Shown here: one piece after another, positions 56,207 to 64,000 of the stretch
Position numbering within the stretch: position 1 is the first letter of the stretch
Layout of the letters: every line of letters starts with the position of its first letter
NCBI RefSeq assembly: GCF_000018285.1
Contig: NC_009901.1
Location: 1,115,001-1,179,000, forward strand
DNA: 64,000 nucleotides
Reading direction: 5' to 3'
DNA from: Shewanella pealeana ATCC 700345
GTDB lineage: Bacteria > Pseudomonadota > Gammaproteobacteria > Enterobacterales > Shewanellaceae
Translations under genes and position numbers: made by a program
The notes under the pieces: model-generated
Seen by the model: only the letters and a program-made list of their open reading frames with translations
Databases searched by the model: none
What the model was told of the DNA's origin: nothing

Positions 56207-57937
56207 CTAAGCCTTGTTTTTAATCACTGAAATTAGCTTACTAAGCTGTAACCGCTCTTCTTTCGTGAGGTTCTGCTTCATACTCAGCTCTTGGTATCGT
56301 TGCTCAAGATACTGGTTGTTTAACCACACGAGTGTTTCTTTTAACTTTTGAAGCAAGTTTTCATCCGCCACTTGATGATCCCATTGGGTCAGTTTTTTTA
56401 GGGTGCTGAATTGGTTATCGCCCCTGAACTGTTCAAGTAGTTGTGCGCTGCTTATCACTTGTCCGCGAGTTAAATCTAATACAAGGGTCAGCAAGTCAAT
56501 GCCGGCCATCTGTATATGTTTTAGCGCTGGTTGCTCAGGTAGTTTTTCACCTAAGCGTGGGTGCTGTACTAACAATGCAATGGCTAATCGCAATGGGGTA
56601 CCGCGCCCTTTCAACGCTTTGTGCTGACTAGGCTTTTCAGCCGCTTTAGCTGAAAAATTAAATTTTCGCTTAAGTTCGTCTGCACCATTCATTCTTAGCT
56701 TATGTGCTAAATCTTCGAGTAACAGGCTCTGTAATACAGTGTCCTGCACTTTCTCTATAAGTTTAATGGCATTTTTTGCCAAAACACTCTTATCTTCGTT
56801 GGCGTAGGTTTTTGCCAGATTTTCGAACAAAAACTCGGGTAGTGCCATTGCCTGGTCAATTTGGGCTTCAAACTGCTCTTTGCCAATCTGTCTTACCAGC
56901 GTATCGGGATCTTCTCCCTCAGGCAGGAACATGAATCGAACTTGATTACCAGGCTTTAATAACGGCAGGGCCGTTTCTAGTGCTCGCCATGCGGCTTCTT
57001 TACCGGCTTTATCGCCGTCGTAGCAGCAGATGACTTCTTTTGCACTGCGAAGTAATAACTGAAATTGATCCGCTGTTGTAGAGGTGCCTAAGGAGGCGAC
57101 CGCATAATCAACATCAAATTGTGCCAAAGCTACAACGTCCATATAGCCTTCAACAATCAAGACTCTTTGTGGATCACGGTGCCGCTGCTTTAATTCATAG
57201 AGGCCGTAGAGCTCATTACCCTTATGAAATATGGGCGTTTCTGGAGAATTCAAGTACTTTGGGGTACCGTCTCCTAAAACTCGGCCGCCGAAGCCGATGA
57301 CTCGCCCGCGCCTATCTCTAATAGGGAACATCAATCGGTCACGGAATCGGTCGTAACGCTTACCGCTGTCATTCTCGATGACCATACCTGCGGTTAATAG
57401 CTTGTCTTGCGAATCTTGATTTTGGCGGTAACGGCTGAGTAAGCCATCCCAACCATCGGGAGCAAAACCGATATTGAAGTGTTCAACCACTTCTTTTGTA
57501 AGGCCTCGATGATCAAGGTAATCAAGGACTTTTTGTTTGTCTGTGTTTTGTCTTAGCTGATTTTGAAAGAAGTTACTGGCTTCTTCCATTAACTGATATA
57601 AATCACGGCTTAGTTCTTGGTCGCGTGGTTTACCTGTGCCTTGTTCCCTAGGGACTTCTAATCCGAGTTGTCCGGCGAGTTCTTCAATGGCATCAACAAA
57701 GTCGAGTCGGTCATATTCCATGACAAAATCGATGACGTTGCCGTGCGCGCCGCAGCCAAAACAATGATAGAACTGTTTATCTCTGCTAACGGTGAAAGAG
57801 GGAGATTTTTCGCTATGAAAAGGACAACAGGCAGAGTGGTTTTTACCCGCCTTTTTAAGGGGCACTTTGGGGTCGATTAAATCGACAATATCAGTGCGAG
57901 CTACTAGCTCATTAATAAAATCACGAGGTATCGCCAT
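56207..57937 (-). CDS. dnaG: DNA primase
   Basis: A 576-residue primase. The N-terminal CHC2 zinc finger uses CCPFHSEKSPSF and FYHCFGCGAHG (about residues 37-65), the TOPRIM domain has IVEGYMDVVALAQ and CYDGDKAGKEA (about 260-315), and a C-terminal DnaB-binding domain follows. It makes RNA primers at the fork. Three 17-bp direct repeats lie just upstream of its start, and a terminator-like hairpin separates it from yqeY. Confidence 0.97.
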   Translation of the reverse strand: MAIPRDFINELVARTDIVDLIDPKVPLKKAGKNHSACCPFHSEKSPSFTVSRDKQFYHCFGCGAHGNVIDFVMEYDRLDFVDAIEELAGQLGLEVPREQGTGKPRDQELSRDLYQLMEEASNFFQNQLRQNTDKQKVLDYLDHRGLTKEVVEHFNIGFAPDGWDGLLSRYRQNQDSQDKLLTAGMVIENDSGKRYDRFRDRLMFPIRDRRGRVIGFGGRVLGDGTPKYLNSPETPIFHKGNELYGLYELKQRHRDPQRVLIVEGYMDVVALAQFDVDYAVASLGTSTTADQFQLLLRSAKEVICCYDGDKAGKEAAWRALETALPLLKPGNQVRFMFLPEGEDPDTLVRQIGKEQFEAQIDQAMALPEFLFENLAKTYANEDKSVLAKNAIKLIEKVQDTVLQSLLLEDLAHKLRMNGADELKRKFNFSAKAAEKPSQHKALKGRGTPLRLAIALLVQHPRLGEKLPEQPALKHIQMAGIDLLTLVLDLTRGQVISSAQLLEQFRGDNQFSTLKKLTQWDHQVADENLLQKLKETLVWLNNQYLEQRYQELSMKQNLTKEERLQLSKLISVIKNKA

Positions 57938-57960
57938 TAGAGTTGTAAAATGCCGCCTTA

Positions 57961-58011
57961 TTACGTGAGATCAAAAGTTACGTGAAATCAAACGTTTCGT
58001 GAAGTCAAATT
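57961..58011. repeat. Three imperfect 17-bp direct repeats upstream of dnaG
   Basis: TTACGTGAGATCAAAAG, TTACGTGAAATCAAACG and TTTCGTGAAGTCAAATT follow each other without gaps, 24 bp before the dnaG start. All share CGTGA.(A/G)TCAAA. Confidence 0.85.
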
Positions 58012-58020
58012 TGGGAACTT

Positions 58021-58052
58021 CGAAAACAAACAAGCCGCGCAGAAGCACGGCT
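58021..58052 (-). terminator. Terminator or attenuator between yqeY and dnaG
   Basis: AGCCG-cgcagaagca-CGGCT followed on the minus strand by TGTTTGTTTTCG. Partial termination here would lower dnaG relative to rpsU, as in the E. coli operon. The hairpin is modest. Confidence 0.6.
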
Positions 58053-58074
58053 CATTCATGCAATAAAACTAAAG

Positions 58075-58518
58075 TTACTTGAGTTTTGCACGGATCATAG
58101 CGCCAATTGCCGCCATGTCAGCTCTACCCATTACCTTTGGTTTTAATGCTCCCATTACTTTACCCATATCCGCCATGGTGGATGCGCCCATCTCAACGAT
58201 GCTTGCATCAACTAACGCGGTGATTTCCTCTTGTGAAAGAGGCTGAGGCAAAAACTTTTCTAAAACTAGAATTTCTTCTGCTTCTATCTGCGCTAGTTCG
58301 TCACGGCCTGCTGCTTCATATTGAGCAATAGAATCGCGACGCTGTTTTACCATTTTGGTTAAGACCGCTATAGCTTGGTCGTTAGTCAGAGTTTCGCGGG
58401 TATCCACTTCAATCTGTTTAACGGCGGCTAGTGCCATACGAATCGTCCCCAAGCGCAGCTTTTCTTTCGCGCGCATGGCTTCTTTCATTTGGTCTTTTAG
58501 CTGATCAACTAGGCTCAT
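58075..58518 (-). CDS. yqeY: YqeY/GatB-related protein
   Basis: A 147-residue helical protein of the YqeY family, with KEAMRAKEKLRLGTIRMALA at the N-terminus and the C-terminal MGKVMGALKPKVMGRADM block similar to the tail domain of GatB. It may act on tRNA-dependent amidation, but the function is unproved. It lies 7 bp after rpsU and is often found inside the rpsU-dnaG-rpoD operon. Confidence 0.92.
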   Translation of the reverse strand: MSLVDQLKDQMKEAMRAKEKLRLGTIRMALAAVKQIEVDTRETLTNDQAIAVLTKMVKQRRDSIAQYEAAGRDELAQIEAEEILVLEKFLPQPLSQEEITALVDASIVEMGASTMADMGKVMGALKPKVMGRADMAAIGAMIRAKLK

Positions 58519-58525
58519 AATGAGA

Positions 58526-58741
58526 TTAGTATAAACGTACGCGACGTGCGTTTTCGCGAGAAAGCTTCTTAGCTAGACGCTTAACTGCAGCGGCTTTAGC
58601 ACGCTTACGTGCAGTAGTTGGCTTCTCGTAGAATTCACGAGCGCGAACGTCAGCTAAGATACCAGCTTTTTCACAAGAGCGCTTGAAACGACGTAGAGCT
58701 ACGTCGAATGGTTCGTTTTCACGTACTTTAATAATTGGCAT
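58526..58741 (-). CDS. rpsU: 30S ribosomal protein S21
   Basis: A 71-residue basic protein, [20 protein letters not shown] to RVRLY, near-identical in pattern to E. coli S21, which joins the 30S platform and aids mRNA start-site pairing. It is the first gene of the macromolecular synthesis operon and diverges from tsaD across 228 bp. Confidence 0.98.
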   Translation of the reverse strand: MPIIKVRENEPFDVALRRFKRSCEKAGILADVRAREFYEKPTTARKRAKAAAVKRLAKKLSRENARRVRLY

Positions 58742-58969
58742 ACGCCATCACCCCTTAGGTGTCGGTTGTATTGAGACAATTACTTGACTCAGATTATTTA
58801 AAAATGGTGCGGAATTCTATACCGACTCGTACCCTCTTGTAAACCCCTTATAGCGATCAGAATGAGGCATATTAGGCGATATTATCCGCAGACCGTGATA
58901 GGACTATGGAGTAATTAAAGCACAGCAGGTAGAATTAGCGGTAATTATGTCAACCGAAGACGAGAAATA

Positions 58970-59986
58970 ATGCGGGTTTTAGGTATAGAAACATCCTGTG
59001 ATGAAACAGGGATTGCGGTTTATGATGATAAAAAGGGCTTGCTGTCGCATGCGCTTTACAGTCAGGTTAAATTGCATGCCGACTATGGTGGGGTTGTGCC
59101 GGAGTTGGCCTCTCGCGACCATGTTCGCAAAATTGTACCTTTAATACGCCAAGCGTTAGCGGATGCTGGCATGACTATCGAGGATATCGATGGTATCGCT
59201 TATACCAAAGGTCCTGGACTGATAGGAGCACTGTTGGTGGGGGCTTGTGTGGGGCGTGCCTTGGCATTTTCATGGGATAAGCCTGCAATTGGTGTACATC
59301 ATATGGAAGGTCACTTGCTAGCTCCTATGCTGGAAGATGACGTACCTGAGTTTCCATTTTTAGCGTTATTAGTTTCAGGCGGTCACTCCATGATTGTTGG
59401 CGTGGAAGGCATTGGGCGCTATACGGTACTGGGTGAGTCAGTTGATGACGCCGCGGGTGAAGCATTCGATAAAACCGCTAAGCTGATGGGGCTCGATTAC
59501 CCTGGTGGCCCAAGGCTTTCTAAGCTTGCCGCTAAGGGAGTGCCAAACAGCTATCGTTTCCCACGTCCAATGACTGACAAACCTGGCCTTAATATGAGCT
59601 TCTCAGGCCTTAAAACCTTTGCGGCTAATACTATTGCGGCCGAGCCAAAAGATGAGCAGACGCGTGCCAACATCGCCTGTGCCTTTGAAGAGGCGGTTGT
59701 CGATACGTTAGCAATTAAGTGTAAGCGTGCTTTAAAGCAAACGGGTTATAAGAACCTAGTGATAGCGGGCGGCGTAAGTGCTAATACTCGACTTCGTTCA
59801 TCTTTGGCTGAAATGATGCAGGGCCTTGGCGGTAAGGTATACTACCCGCGTGGTGAGTTCTGTACCGATAACGGCGCAATGATCGCTTATGCGGGCCTGC
59901 AGCGTCTTAAAGCGGGACAAGTTGAAGGCTTGGAAGTAAAAGGGCAGCCAAGATGGCCACTCGATACGCTAGAGCCTGTAGATTAA
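58970..59986 (+). CDS. tsaD: tRNA N6-threonylcarbamoyladenosine transferase subunit
   Basis: A 338-residue ASKHA-fold metalloenzyme. It opens [19 protein letters not shown], has the metal-binding HHMEGH (H111, H115), [15 protein letters not shown] and the nucleotide-loop [10 protein letters not shown] (about residues 264-273). With TsaB/TsaE it adds threonylcarbamoyl to A37 of ANN-decoding tRNAs. The arrangement opposite rpsU is conserved in gammaproteobacteria. A terminator follows at 60005. Confidence 0.97.
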   Translation: MRVLGIETSCDETGIAVYDDKKGLLSHALYSQVKLHADYGGVVPELASRDHVRKIVPLIRQALADAGMTIEDIDGIAYTKGPGLIGALLVGACVGRALAFSWDKPAIGVHHMEGHLLAPMLEDDVPEFPFLALLVSGGHSMIVGVEGIGRYTVLGESVDDAAGEAFDKTAKLMGLDYPGGPRLSKLAAKGVPNSYRFPRPMTDKPGLNMSFSGLKTFAANTIAAEPKDEQTRANIACAFEEAVVDTLAIKCKRALKQTGYKNLVIAGGVSANTRLRSSLAEMMQGLGGKVYYPRGEFCTDNGAMIAYAGLQRLKAGQVEGLEVKGQPRWPLDTLEPVD

Positions 59987-60004
59987 GCTTGTAAATTCGA
60001 TACG

Positions 60005-60034
60005 AAAACGGCGCTCATTGAGCGCCGTTTTTTA
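60005..60034. terminator. Bidirectional terminator tsaD / 2OG oxygenase
   Basis: AAAACGGCGCTCA-TTGAGCGCCGTTTTTT, a nearly loop-less strong stem between convergent genes. Confidence 0.9.
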
Positions 60035-60060
60035 TTTCTCAACAGTATATGCTGAAGGTA

Positions 60061-60684
60061 TTAGAAGCCGTGGTTAGCGTTACTTACGCGAAACCAGCCT
60101 GCGATGCTATATCTGTTCACTTCGGTGCGTAGGACTTCGTGGGGGAAGCGCTCGCTTAAGAACACCACCCATTTACCAAATTCTGGCGCAATGGTTTCAA
60201 TCTTGTTGTCATTTTCATCATAAACGACCAACTCACCAGCATGCTCAGGCTGCCAGCCCTGATTAAGAAAGAGTACGGATGTTAGGATTCGATTTCTGGA
60301 ACCTTGTAAAACGTCAGAGTGCTTTTGATAGAAAGCTCCGGGCTCATAGATGGCGTAATGGCTTTCAAAATCAAATAGCCCCATAAACAGGCGCTTGTTC
60401 ATGCCTTCACGCAGTTGTGTCATCAGCTCTAAATAGAGCTTATCTGCAGGACGCTGCTCAGACAGCCAACGGATTTGGTCGCTGCGAATGGTATCGACGA
60501 GTTGTTGCTCGCCGCCACGACCAATTGCAGCAGGGCGGAAATCATCCCAAGTTGCATTCTTAGAACTCTGTAATAACTGCTCACATACAGATGACGGTAG
60601 TGTGTCGGACAGAACGATATAGCCGGTTTCAACCAATGCATCGGCAATGGTATCCATCACGGCTTCACTTAATTGTGGAACCAT
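60061..60684 (-). CDS. 2-oxoglutarate/Fe(II)-dependent oxygenase
   Basis: A protein of about 207 residues with the prolyl-4-hydroxylase-like double-stranded beta helix. Iron ligands are H and D in YQKHSDVLQG and H in RFPHEVLRTEVNRYSIAGWF, with the Arg for 2-oxoglutarate in the same segment. Similar proteins hydroxylate ribosomal or other proteins; the substrate here is unknown. I place the start at 60684 (MVPQLSEAVMDTIADAL); a longer form from 60735 would add a pseudo-signal-like stretch, and no strong ribosome-binding site decides between them. Confidence 0.82.
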   Translation of the reverse strand: MVPQLSEAVMDTIADALVETGYIVLSDTLPSSVCEQLLQSSKNATWDDFRPAAIGRGGEQQLVDTIRSDQIRWLSEQRPADKLYLELMTQLREGMNKRLFMGLFDFESHYAIYEPGAFYQKHSDVLQGSRNRILTSVLFLNQGWQPEHAGELVVYDENDNKIETIAPEFGKWVVFLSERFPHEVLRTEVNRYSIAGWFRVSNANHGF

Positions 60685-60999
60685 AAAAAAGGTACTCAAA
60701 AAAAGAGAACACGATAGCTTTACTGGCAGGCTCATAAGAAAAGAGCACTGTATTCGAGGTAGTGTTAGAACGGGTAGTTTACTTGGAAAAACGGGCTACC
60801 CAGTCAAAAATCGGCGCAATTATAAGTTGCGTTTGTTAAAAAGCAATCGGAGAAAGTATAGATAGATTTAGTTAAAACGCCATTGTGCAAAAATTAATTC
60901 TTGCTAAGAATTAATTTTATAAAAGAGGTAAGTAGTTAAAGCTTAACGAAAGTCGTTTTGATGTGCTTGTAACTAGTTGATTTTAACTGTGAAGATTTG

Positions 61000-61599
61000 T
61001 TAAGTCTTCTTGCGGGAGACCTTAGATTCCTCACCTTTGAGCAGTCGCTTAATATTATCTTTATGGCGGATAACGATTAGCGTCGACAGCATGGCAACAG
61101 GAATCGTAAACCTGTCATCAAGCCACCAAGTGTAAACTGGAGCCAGCAGCGCAGTGCAGATGGCGGCAAAGGAGGAATAACGAGTGACTAAAACCAGCAC
61201 AATCCATGAGGCCATGAGGCAAAGCGCTAAGTCATGGCCGATGGGGGCCATGGCACCAAAAGCGGTAGCGACGCCTTTGCCGCCTTTAAAGCCAAAAAAG
61301 ATTGGGAATATATGCCCAAGACAAGCTGCTATGGCAATAACGCCAAGTGCGATGGGATCGACGCCGAGCCTAAAGGCTAGATAAGCTGGGGCTGCACCTT
61401 TTAGCATATCGAAAAAGAGCACTAATGCCGCGGAACTGACACCGCCGATACGCAGTACATTGGTAGCCCCAGGGTTGCCTGAACCTTGGCTGCGGGGGTC
61501 GGGAAGCCCGCGCATTTTACATACCAAAACAGCACTCGATATCGAGCCTGCCAGATAGGCGGCCAATATCATCACAATGGTCAGTACTGTTGCGGTCAA
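61000..61599 (-). CDS. plsY: Glycerol-3-phosphate acyltransferase PlsY
   Basis: A 199-residue integral membrane enzyme with about five hydrophobic segments and the PlsY motifs [11 protein letters not shown] (about residue 41), [13 protein letters not shown] (about 103) and [10 protein letters not shown] with its downstream motif 3. It acylates glycerol-3-phosphate from acyl-phosphate, the first step of phospholipid synthesis. It is divergent from folB with 311 bp between. Confidence 0.95.
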   Translation of the reverse strand: MTATVLTIVMILAAYLAGSISSAVLVCKMRGLPDPRSQGSGNPGATNVLRIGGVSSAALVLFFDMLKGAAPAYLAFRLGVDPIALGVIAIAACLGHIFPIFFGFKGGKGVATAFGAMAPIGHDLALCLMASWIVLVLVTRYSSFAAICTALLAPVYTWWLDDRFTIPVAMLSTLIVIRHKDNIKRLLKGEESKVSRKKT

Positions 61600-61910
61600 A
61601 TTGGTTTCCTTAATCGTCTTAGGGTATCATCGCGCCACATAAATAATGCGCTGCTATTTTTTATAACTGAGTAACGCCTTAAGCGGATAACAAACGCGTG
61701 AAGTATCGTCTGTAATGCTTTGTTAGCAAGCTTACTATTAAAGCGGCAGTCTTTTAGTAATTCTTTATATAGCGAGACTTATCCTACTTTGGTTTGGTCT
61801 CGTTAGAAAGAGCGTTAGACTAATATTTCAGCTTTGTGGCGGATTATATCTCTTTTGTCCGTTTTAGCTTATCTGACCTCAGTGTTATGGATTAAAGTTT
61901 TGGAGATATC
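61600..61910. other. Intergenic region plsY / folB
   Basis: 311 bp with no credible ORF. It holds the divergent promoters of plsY and the folBK genes, but no repeat or known site stands out. Confidence 0.5.
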
Positions 61911-62264
61911 ATGGATAAAGTACTGATTAGAGAACTTAGAATTGAAACCGTTATTGGGATCTATGAGTGGGAAAAACAGATCCACCAAAGCTTACTTATC
62001 GATTTAGATATGGCTTGGAATAATCGCCCAGCAGCCGATAGCGATGATTATCAATTTGCACTGTGTTATGAAACGGTATCGAATCGATTAACGGCATTGA
62101 TCACTGAAAAGCCGATCGAGCTGATTGAAACCGTGGCTGAGATGGTGGCCAATTGTGTGATGACTGAATTCAACGTGCCTTGGGTTAAGGTCAAGGTGAT
62201 GAAGCCCGGTGCCATACCGTCAGCCGCTGCCGTGGGTGTTGAGATTGAAAGAGGTTATGCGTAG
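61911..62264 (+). CDS. folB: Dihydroneopterin aldolase
   Basis: A 117-residue folate enzyme. It has VLIRELRIETVIGIYEWE at the N-terminus, the active Glu and ETVAEMVANCVM segment, and the conserved KVMKPGAIPSAAAVGVEI near the end with the catalytic Lys. It splits dihydroneopterin to 6-hydroxymethyl-dihydropterin. A clear TTGGAG precedes the ATG. The stop codon TAG abuts the folK ATG. Confidence 0.95.
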   Translation: MDKVLIRELRIETVIGIYEWEKQIHQSLLIDLDMAWNNRPAADSDDYQFALCYETVSNRLTALITEKPIELIETVAEMVANCVMTEFNVPWVKVKVMKPGAIPSAAAVGVEIERGYA

Positions 62265-62756
62265 ATGGCAACAATCTTTATAAGCTTGGGTAGCAATATC
62301 GACCCTGAGCGCCATCTTAAGGCTGCTTTAACGGACCTTCAGGACCATTTTGGGCCGCTTGAATTGTCATCTGTGTTTGAAAGTGAAGCGGTGGGCTTTG
62401 AAGGGACTAACTTTCTTAATATGGTGGTTGCGGCACAAACCCAGTTATCGATAGCTGATGTTGTGAGTCGATTTAAACAGATTGAGCAGCGTCATGGCCG
62501 AGTTAAAGGTGCTAAGAAATTTGCCCCAAGAACCTTAGATTTAGATCTATTGCTGTATGACGATACCATTAGTGAGCAGCCTATTGAGTTGCCGAGAGCC
62601 GAGATCTTGTATAATGCCTTCGTTTTATGGCCATTAGCGGAAATTGCCCCCACTTTGAACCACCCTGTTGTCAATCAATCGTATCAAGCCCTTTGGAATG
62701 ATTACGATAAGAGTCAACAATCACTATGGCCTGTTGAGTTTAGCTGGTCAGCGTAA
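62265..62756 (+). CDS. folK: 6-hydroxymethyl-7,8-dihydropterin pyrophosphokinase
   Basis: A 163-residue HPPK. It has IFISLGSNIDPERHL at the start, the signature KFAPRTLDLDLLLYDD (about residues 85-100) with metal-binding aspartates, and FVLWPLAEIAP. It uses FolB's product and ATP to make the diphosphate substrate for FolP. It follows folB with no gap and precedes uppP by 24 bp, so all three may be one operon. Confidence 0.95.
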   Translation: MATIFISLGSNIDPERHLKAALTDLQDHFGPLELSSVFESEAVGFEGTNFLNMVVAAQTQLSIADVVSRFKQIEQRHGRVKGAKKFAPRTLDLDLLLYDDTISEQPIELPRAEILYNAFVLWPLAEIAPTLNHPVVNQSYQALWNDYDKSQQSLWPVEFSWSA

Positions 62757-62780
62757 ACCTCTTTTTTATTTAGGATAGTT

Positions 62781-63581
62781 ATGGATACCTTTCAGGTGAT
62801 TATATTGGCTCTGATTCAGGGCCTCACCGAATTTTTGCCGATCTCGAGTTCTGCACACCTTATTTTACCTGCTCAGCTTTTAGGTTGGGAAGATCAAGGT
62901 CTGTCATTCGATGTGGCGGTTAATACTGGCTCTTTACTCGCCGTCGTGATGTATTTCCGACGAGAGATATTGTCTATGTTTACTGCATGGACTGGCAGTG
63001 TTGTGAGCCGTAAACAGACTGATGAGAGCAAGCTAGCTTGGTGGATTATCTTAGCCACTATTCCTGCCGTCATTATTGGCTTTAGCGCTAAAGACTTTAT
63101 CGAGACGCACTTTCGTAGCATCGAGGTGATTGCCGCTACGACCATTATATTTGGCCTACTGCTTTGGTGGGCTGATAAGATGCAACGTCAAGGATTGAAT
63201 GAGTTCCAAGTGGGCTGGAAAAAAGCATTAGTGATAGGTATTGCACAGGCGATGGCGCTTATTCCTGGCACGTCTCGCTCAGGTGCGACTATCACTGCAG
63301 CGCTGATGCTAGGCTTAAGTCGTGAAGCGGCGGCGCGCTTCTCATTTTTGATGTCGGTTCCTGTGAGCTTAGGGGCGGCAATCTTAGTGACTAAAGATCT
63401 TCTTTCTAGCGGCCAAGTTATTGACTATCAAGCCTTGGGTCTTGGTATTTTAGTGTCGTTTATCGCCGCTTATATCTGTATCCACTACTTCTTAAAGATC
63501 ATCAGCAAGATGGGCATGACGCCTTTTGTTATCTATCGCCTAGCGTTAGGTGCGGTGCTATGTTGGATAATCTTCCTGTAA
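62781..63581 (+). CDS. uppP: Undecaprenyl-diphosphatase
   Basis: A 266-residue membrane protein of the BacA/UppP family with about eight helices. The motifs are [17 protein letters not shown] (residues 11-27, containing the catalytic Glu) and [21 protein letters not shown] (about 158-178, with the Arg). It makes undecaprenyl phosphate, the lipid carrier for peptidoglycan and O-antigen; overproduction gives bacitracin resistance. Its product is the likely cargo of the DUF368-type translocase at 23 kb. Confidence 0.96.
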   Translation: MDTFQVIILALIQGLTEFLPISSSAHLILPAQLLGWEDQGLSFDVAVNTGSLLAVVMYFRREILSMFTAWTGSVVSRKQTDESKLAWWIILATIPAVIIGFSAKDFIETHFRSIEVIAATTIIFGLLLWWADKMQRQGLNEFQVGWKKALVIGIAQAMALIPGTSRSGATITAALMLGLSREAAARFSFLMSVPVSLGAAILVTKDLLSSGQVIDYQALGLGILVSFIAAYICIHYFLKIISKMGMTPFVIYRLALGAVLCWIIFL

Positions 63582-63634
63582 ACAGAGCTGATAACTCTAT
63601 AATTTAAGTAATTGATTTAACAGATGAGCGTGTC

Positions 63635-64000
63635 ATGAATAGTATTTATCTTTGCCCTGTATGTCAGTCACCCTTTATGGTGCATGAAGAGTCGAAAGGC
63701 TTACACTGTGAAAACAAGCATCACTTTGACATCAATGAGCAGGGCTACTGGGTGTTTAGCCAGCCCAAAAAGCCTAAGGCAGACTCGCGCGCGGTTATGC
63801 GTGCTAAGCGTTATGTGCTTGAGTCAGGGATCTATATTCCACTAGCCCAAGCGATTGCCAAGGTGATTGCAGAGTTGCCTCAAGTGACTTCTGCCGATGT
63901 GTTATCTCAGCTAGATTTTGATTGTGGTGACGGTTATTTCCTGCGCACGGTCAAGGGGATCTTAGCCGAGTTAAAGCCTGAGCTTGCATTAACACAAACA
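63635..64000 (+). CDS. rlmA: 23S rRNA (guanine-N1) methyltransferase RlmA, truncated by the window
   Basis: The first 122 codons from the ATG at 63635, with no stop before the window end. The N-terminus has the zinc-binding pair CPVC (residues 7-10) and LHCENKHHF, then FSQPKKPKADSRAVMRAKRYVLESGIY, a block typical of RlmA/TlrB-type enzymes. The segment DFDCGDGYFL corresponds to the SAM-binding loop. The family methylates G745 (or G748) of 23S rRNA; RlmA(I) is the expected form in gammaproteobacteria. Confidence 0.88.
   Translation, partial: MNSIYLCPVCQSPFMVHEESKGLHCENKHHFDINEQGYWVFSQPKKPKADSRAVMRAKRYVLESGIYIPLAQAIAKVIAELPQVTSADVLSQLDFDCGDGYFLRTVKGILAELKPELALTQT

Overview
The window is chromosomal DNA of a marine gammaproteobacterium, almost certainly a Shewanella. 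The reasons are gene order (pepA divergent from lptFG; rpsU-yqeY-dnaG-rpoD divergent from tsaD; plsY next to folB-folK-uppP), small families typical of Shewanella/Vibrio (DUF2960- and DUF3634-like proteins, TorF-type putative porin) and the protein sequences themselves. I see no phage, insertion sequence, integron or CRISPR array. There is one tRNA gene.

Layout. 1-16.7 kb: housekeeping and proteolysis. It holds the end-truncated leucyl aminopeptidase pepA, the LPS exporter permeases lptFG, an RDD membrane protein, a GNAT enzyme, an M32 carboxypeptidase, a secreted subtilisin-like protease with a PA insert, an RhlE-type helicase, an aminopeptidase P, an MFS transporter and a second M24 peptidase. 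The last is followed by a decayed duplicate of its own 3' end. 16.7-26 kb: an FKBP isomerase, an OmpA-like protein paired with a ten-repeat Ig-like lipoprotein broken by a one-base frameshift, a cold-shock/DUF1294 protein, an ArsR regulator, a DUF4442 protein, a DUF368 (undecaprenyl-phosphate translocase family) protein, and small or outer-membrane proteins.

26-48 kb: a large catabolic region for putrescine and beta-alanine. A bauA-like aminotransferase, mmsA and a cupin gene diverge from puuC. After a block of unrelated genes (MerR-methyltransferase fusion, GNAT, CYTH, racemase) come puuB, puuR, puuD, puuA, potFGHI, a second puuB, gabD and gabT. Together these encode import of putrescine, gamma-glutamylation, oxidation to gamma-glutamyl-GABA, release of GABA and conversion to succinate. 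Sequences resembling the PuuR half-site (ATAATGAACA core) lie in three intergenic regions: bauA/puuC, puuB/puuR and upstream of puuD.

48-54 kb: a universal stress protein preceded by two possible tiny membrane-protein genes, then a four-gene respiratory operon: a small cytochrome c, ccoN, ccoO, and an unusual pentaheme subunit in which a CcoP-like diheme protein is fused to a triheme unit like the cytochrome subunit of membrane alcohol/gluconate dehydrogenases. I consider this fusion the best candidate for an undescribed system here.

54-64 kb: tRNA-Ile2(CAU), the macromolecular synthesis operon (rpoD, dnaG, yqeY, rpsU), tsaD, a 2OG-Fe(II) oxygenase, plsY, folB, folK, uppP and the start of rlmA. 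Several short tandem repeats and a dispersed 30-bp repeat sit in the intergenic gaps.
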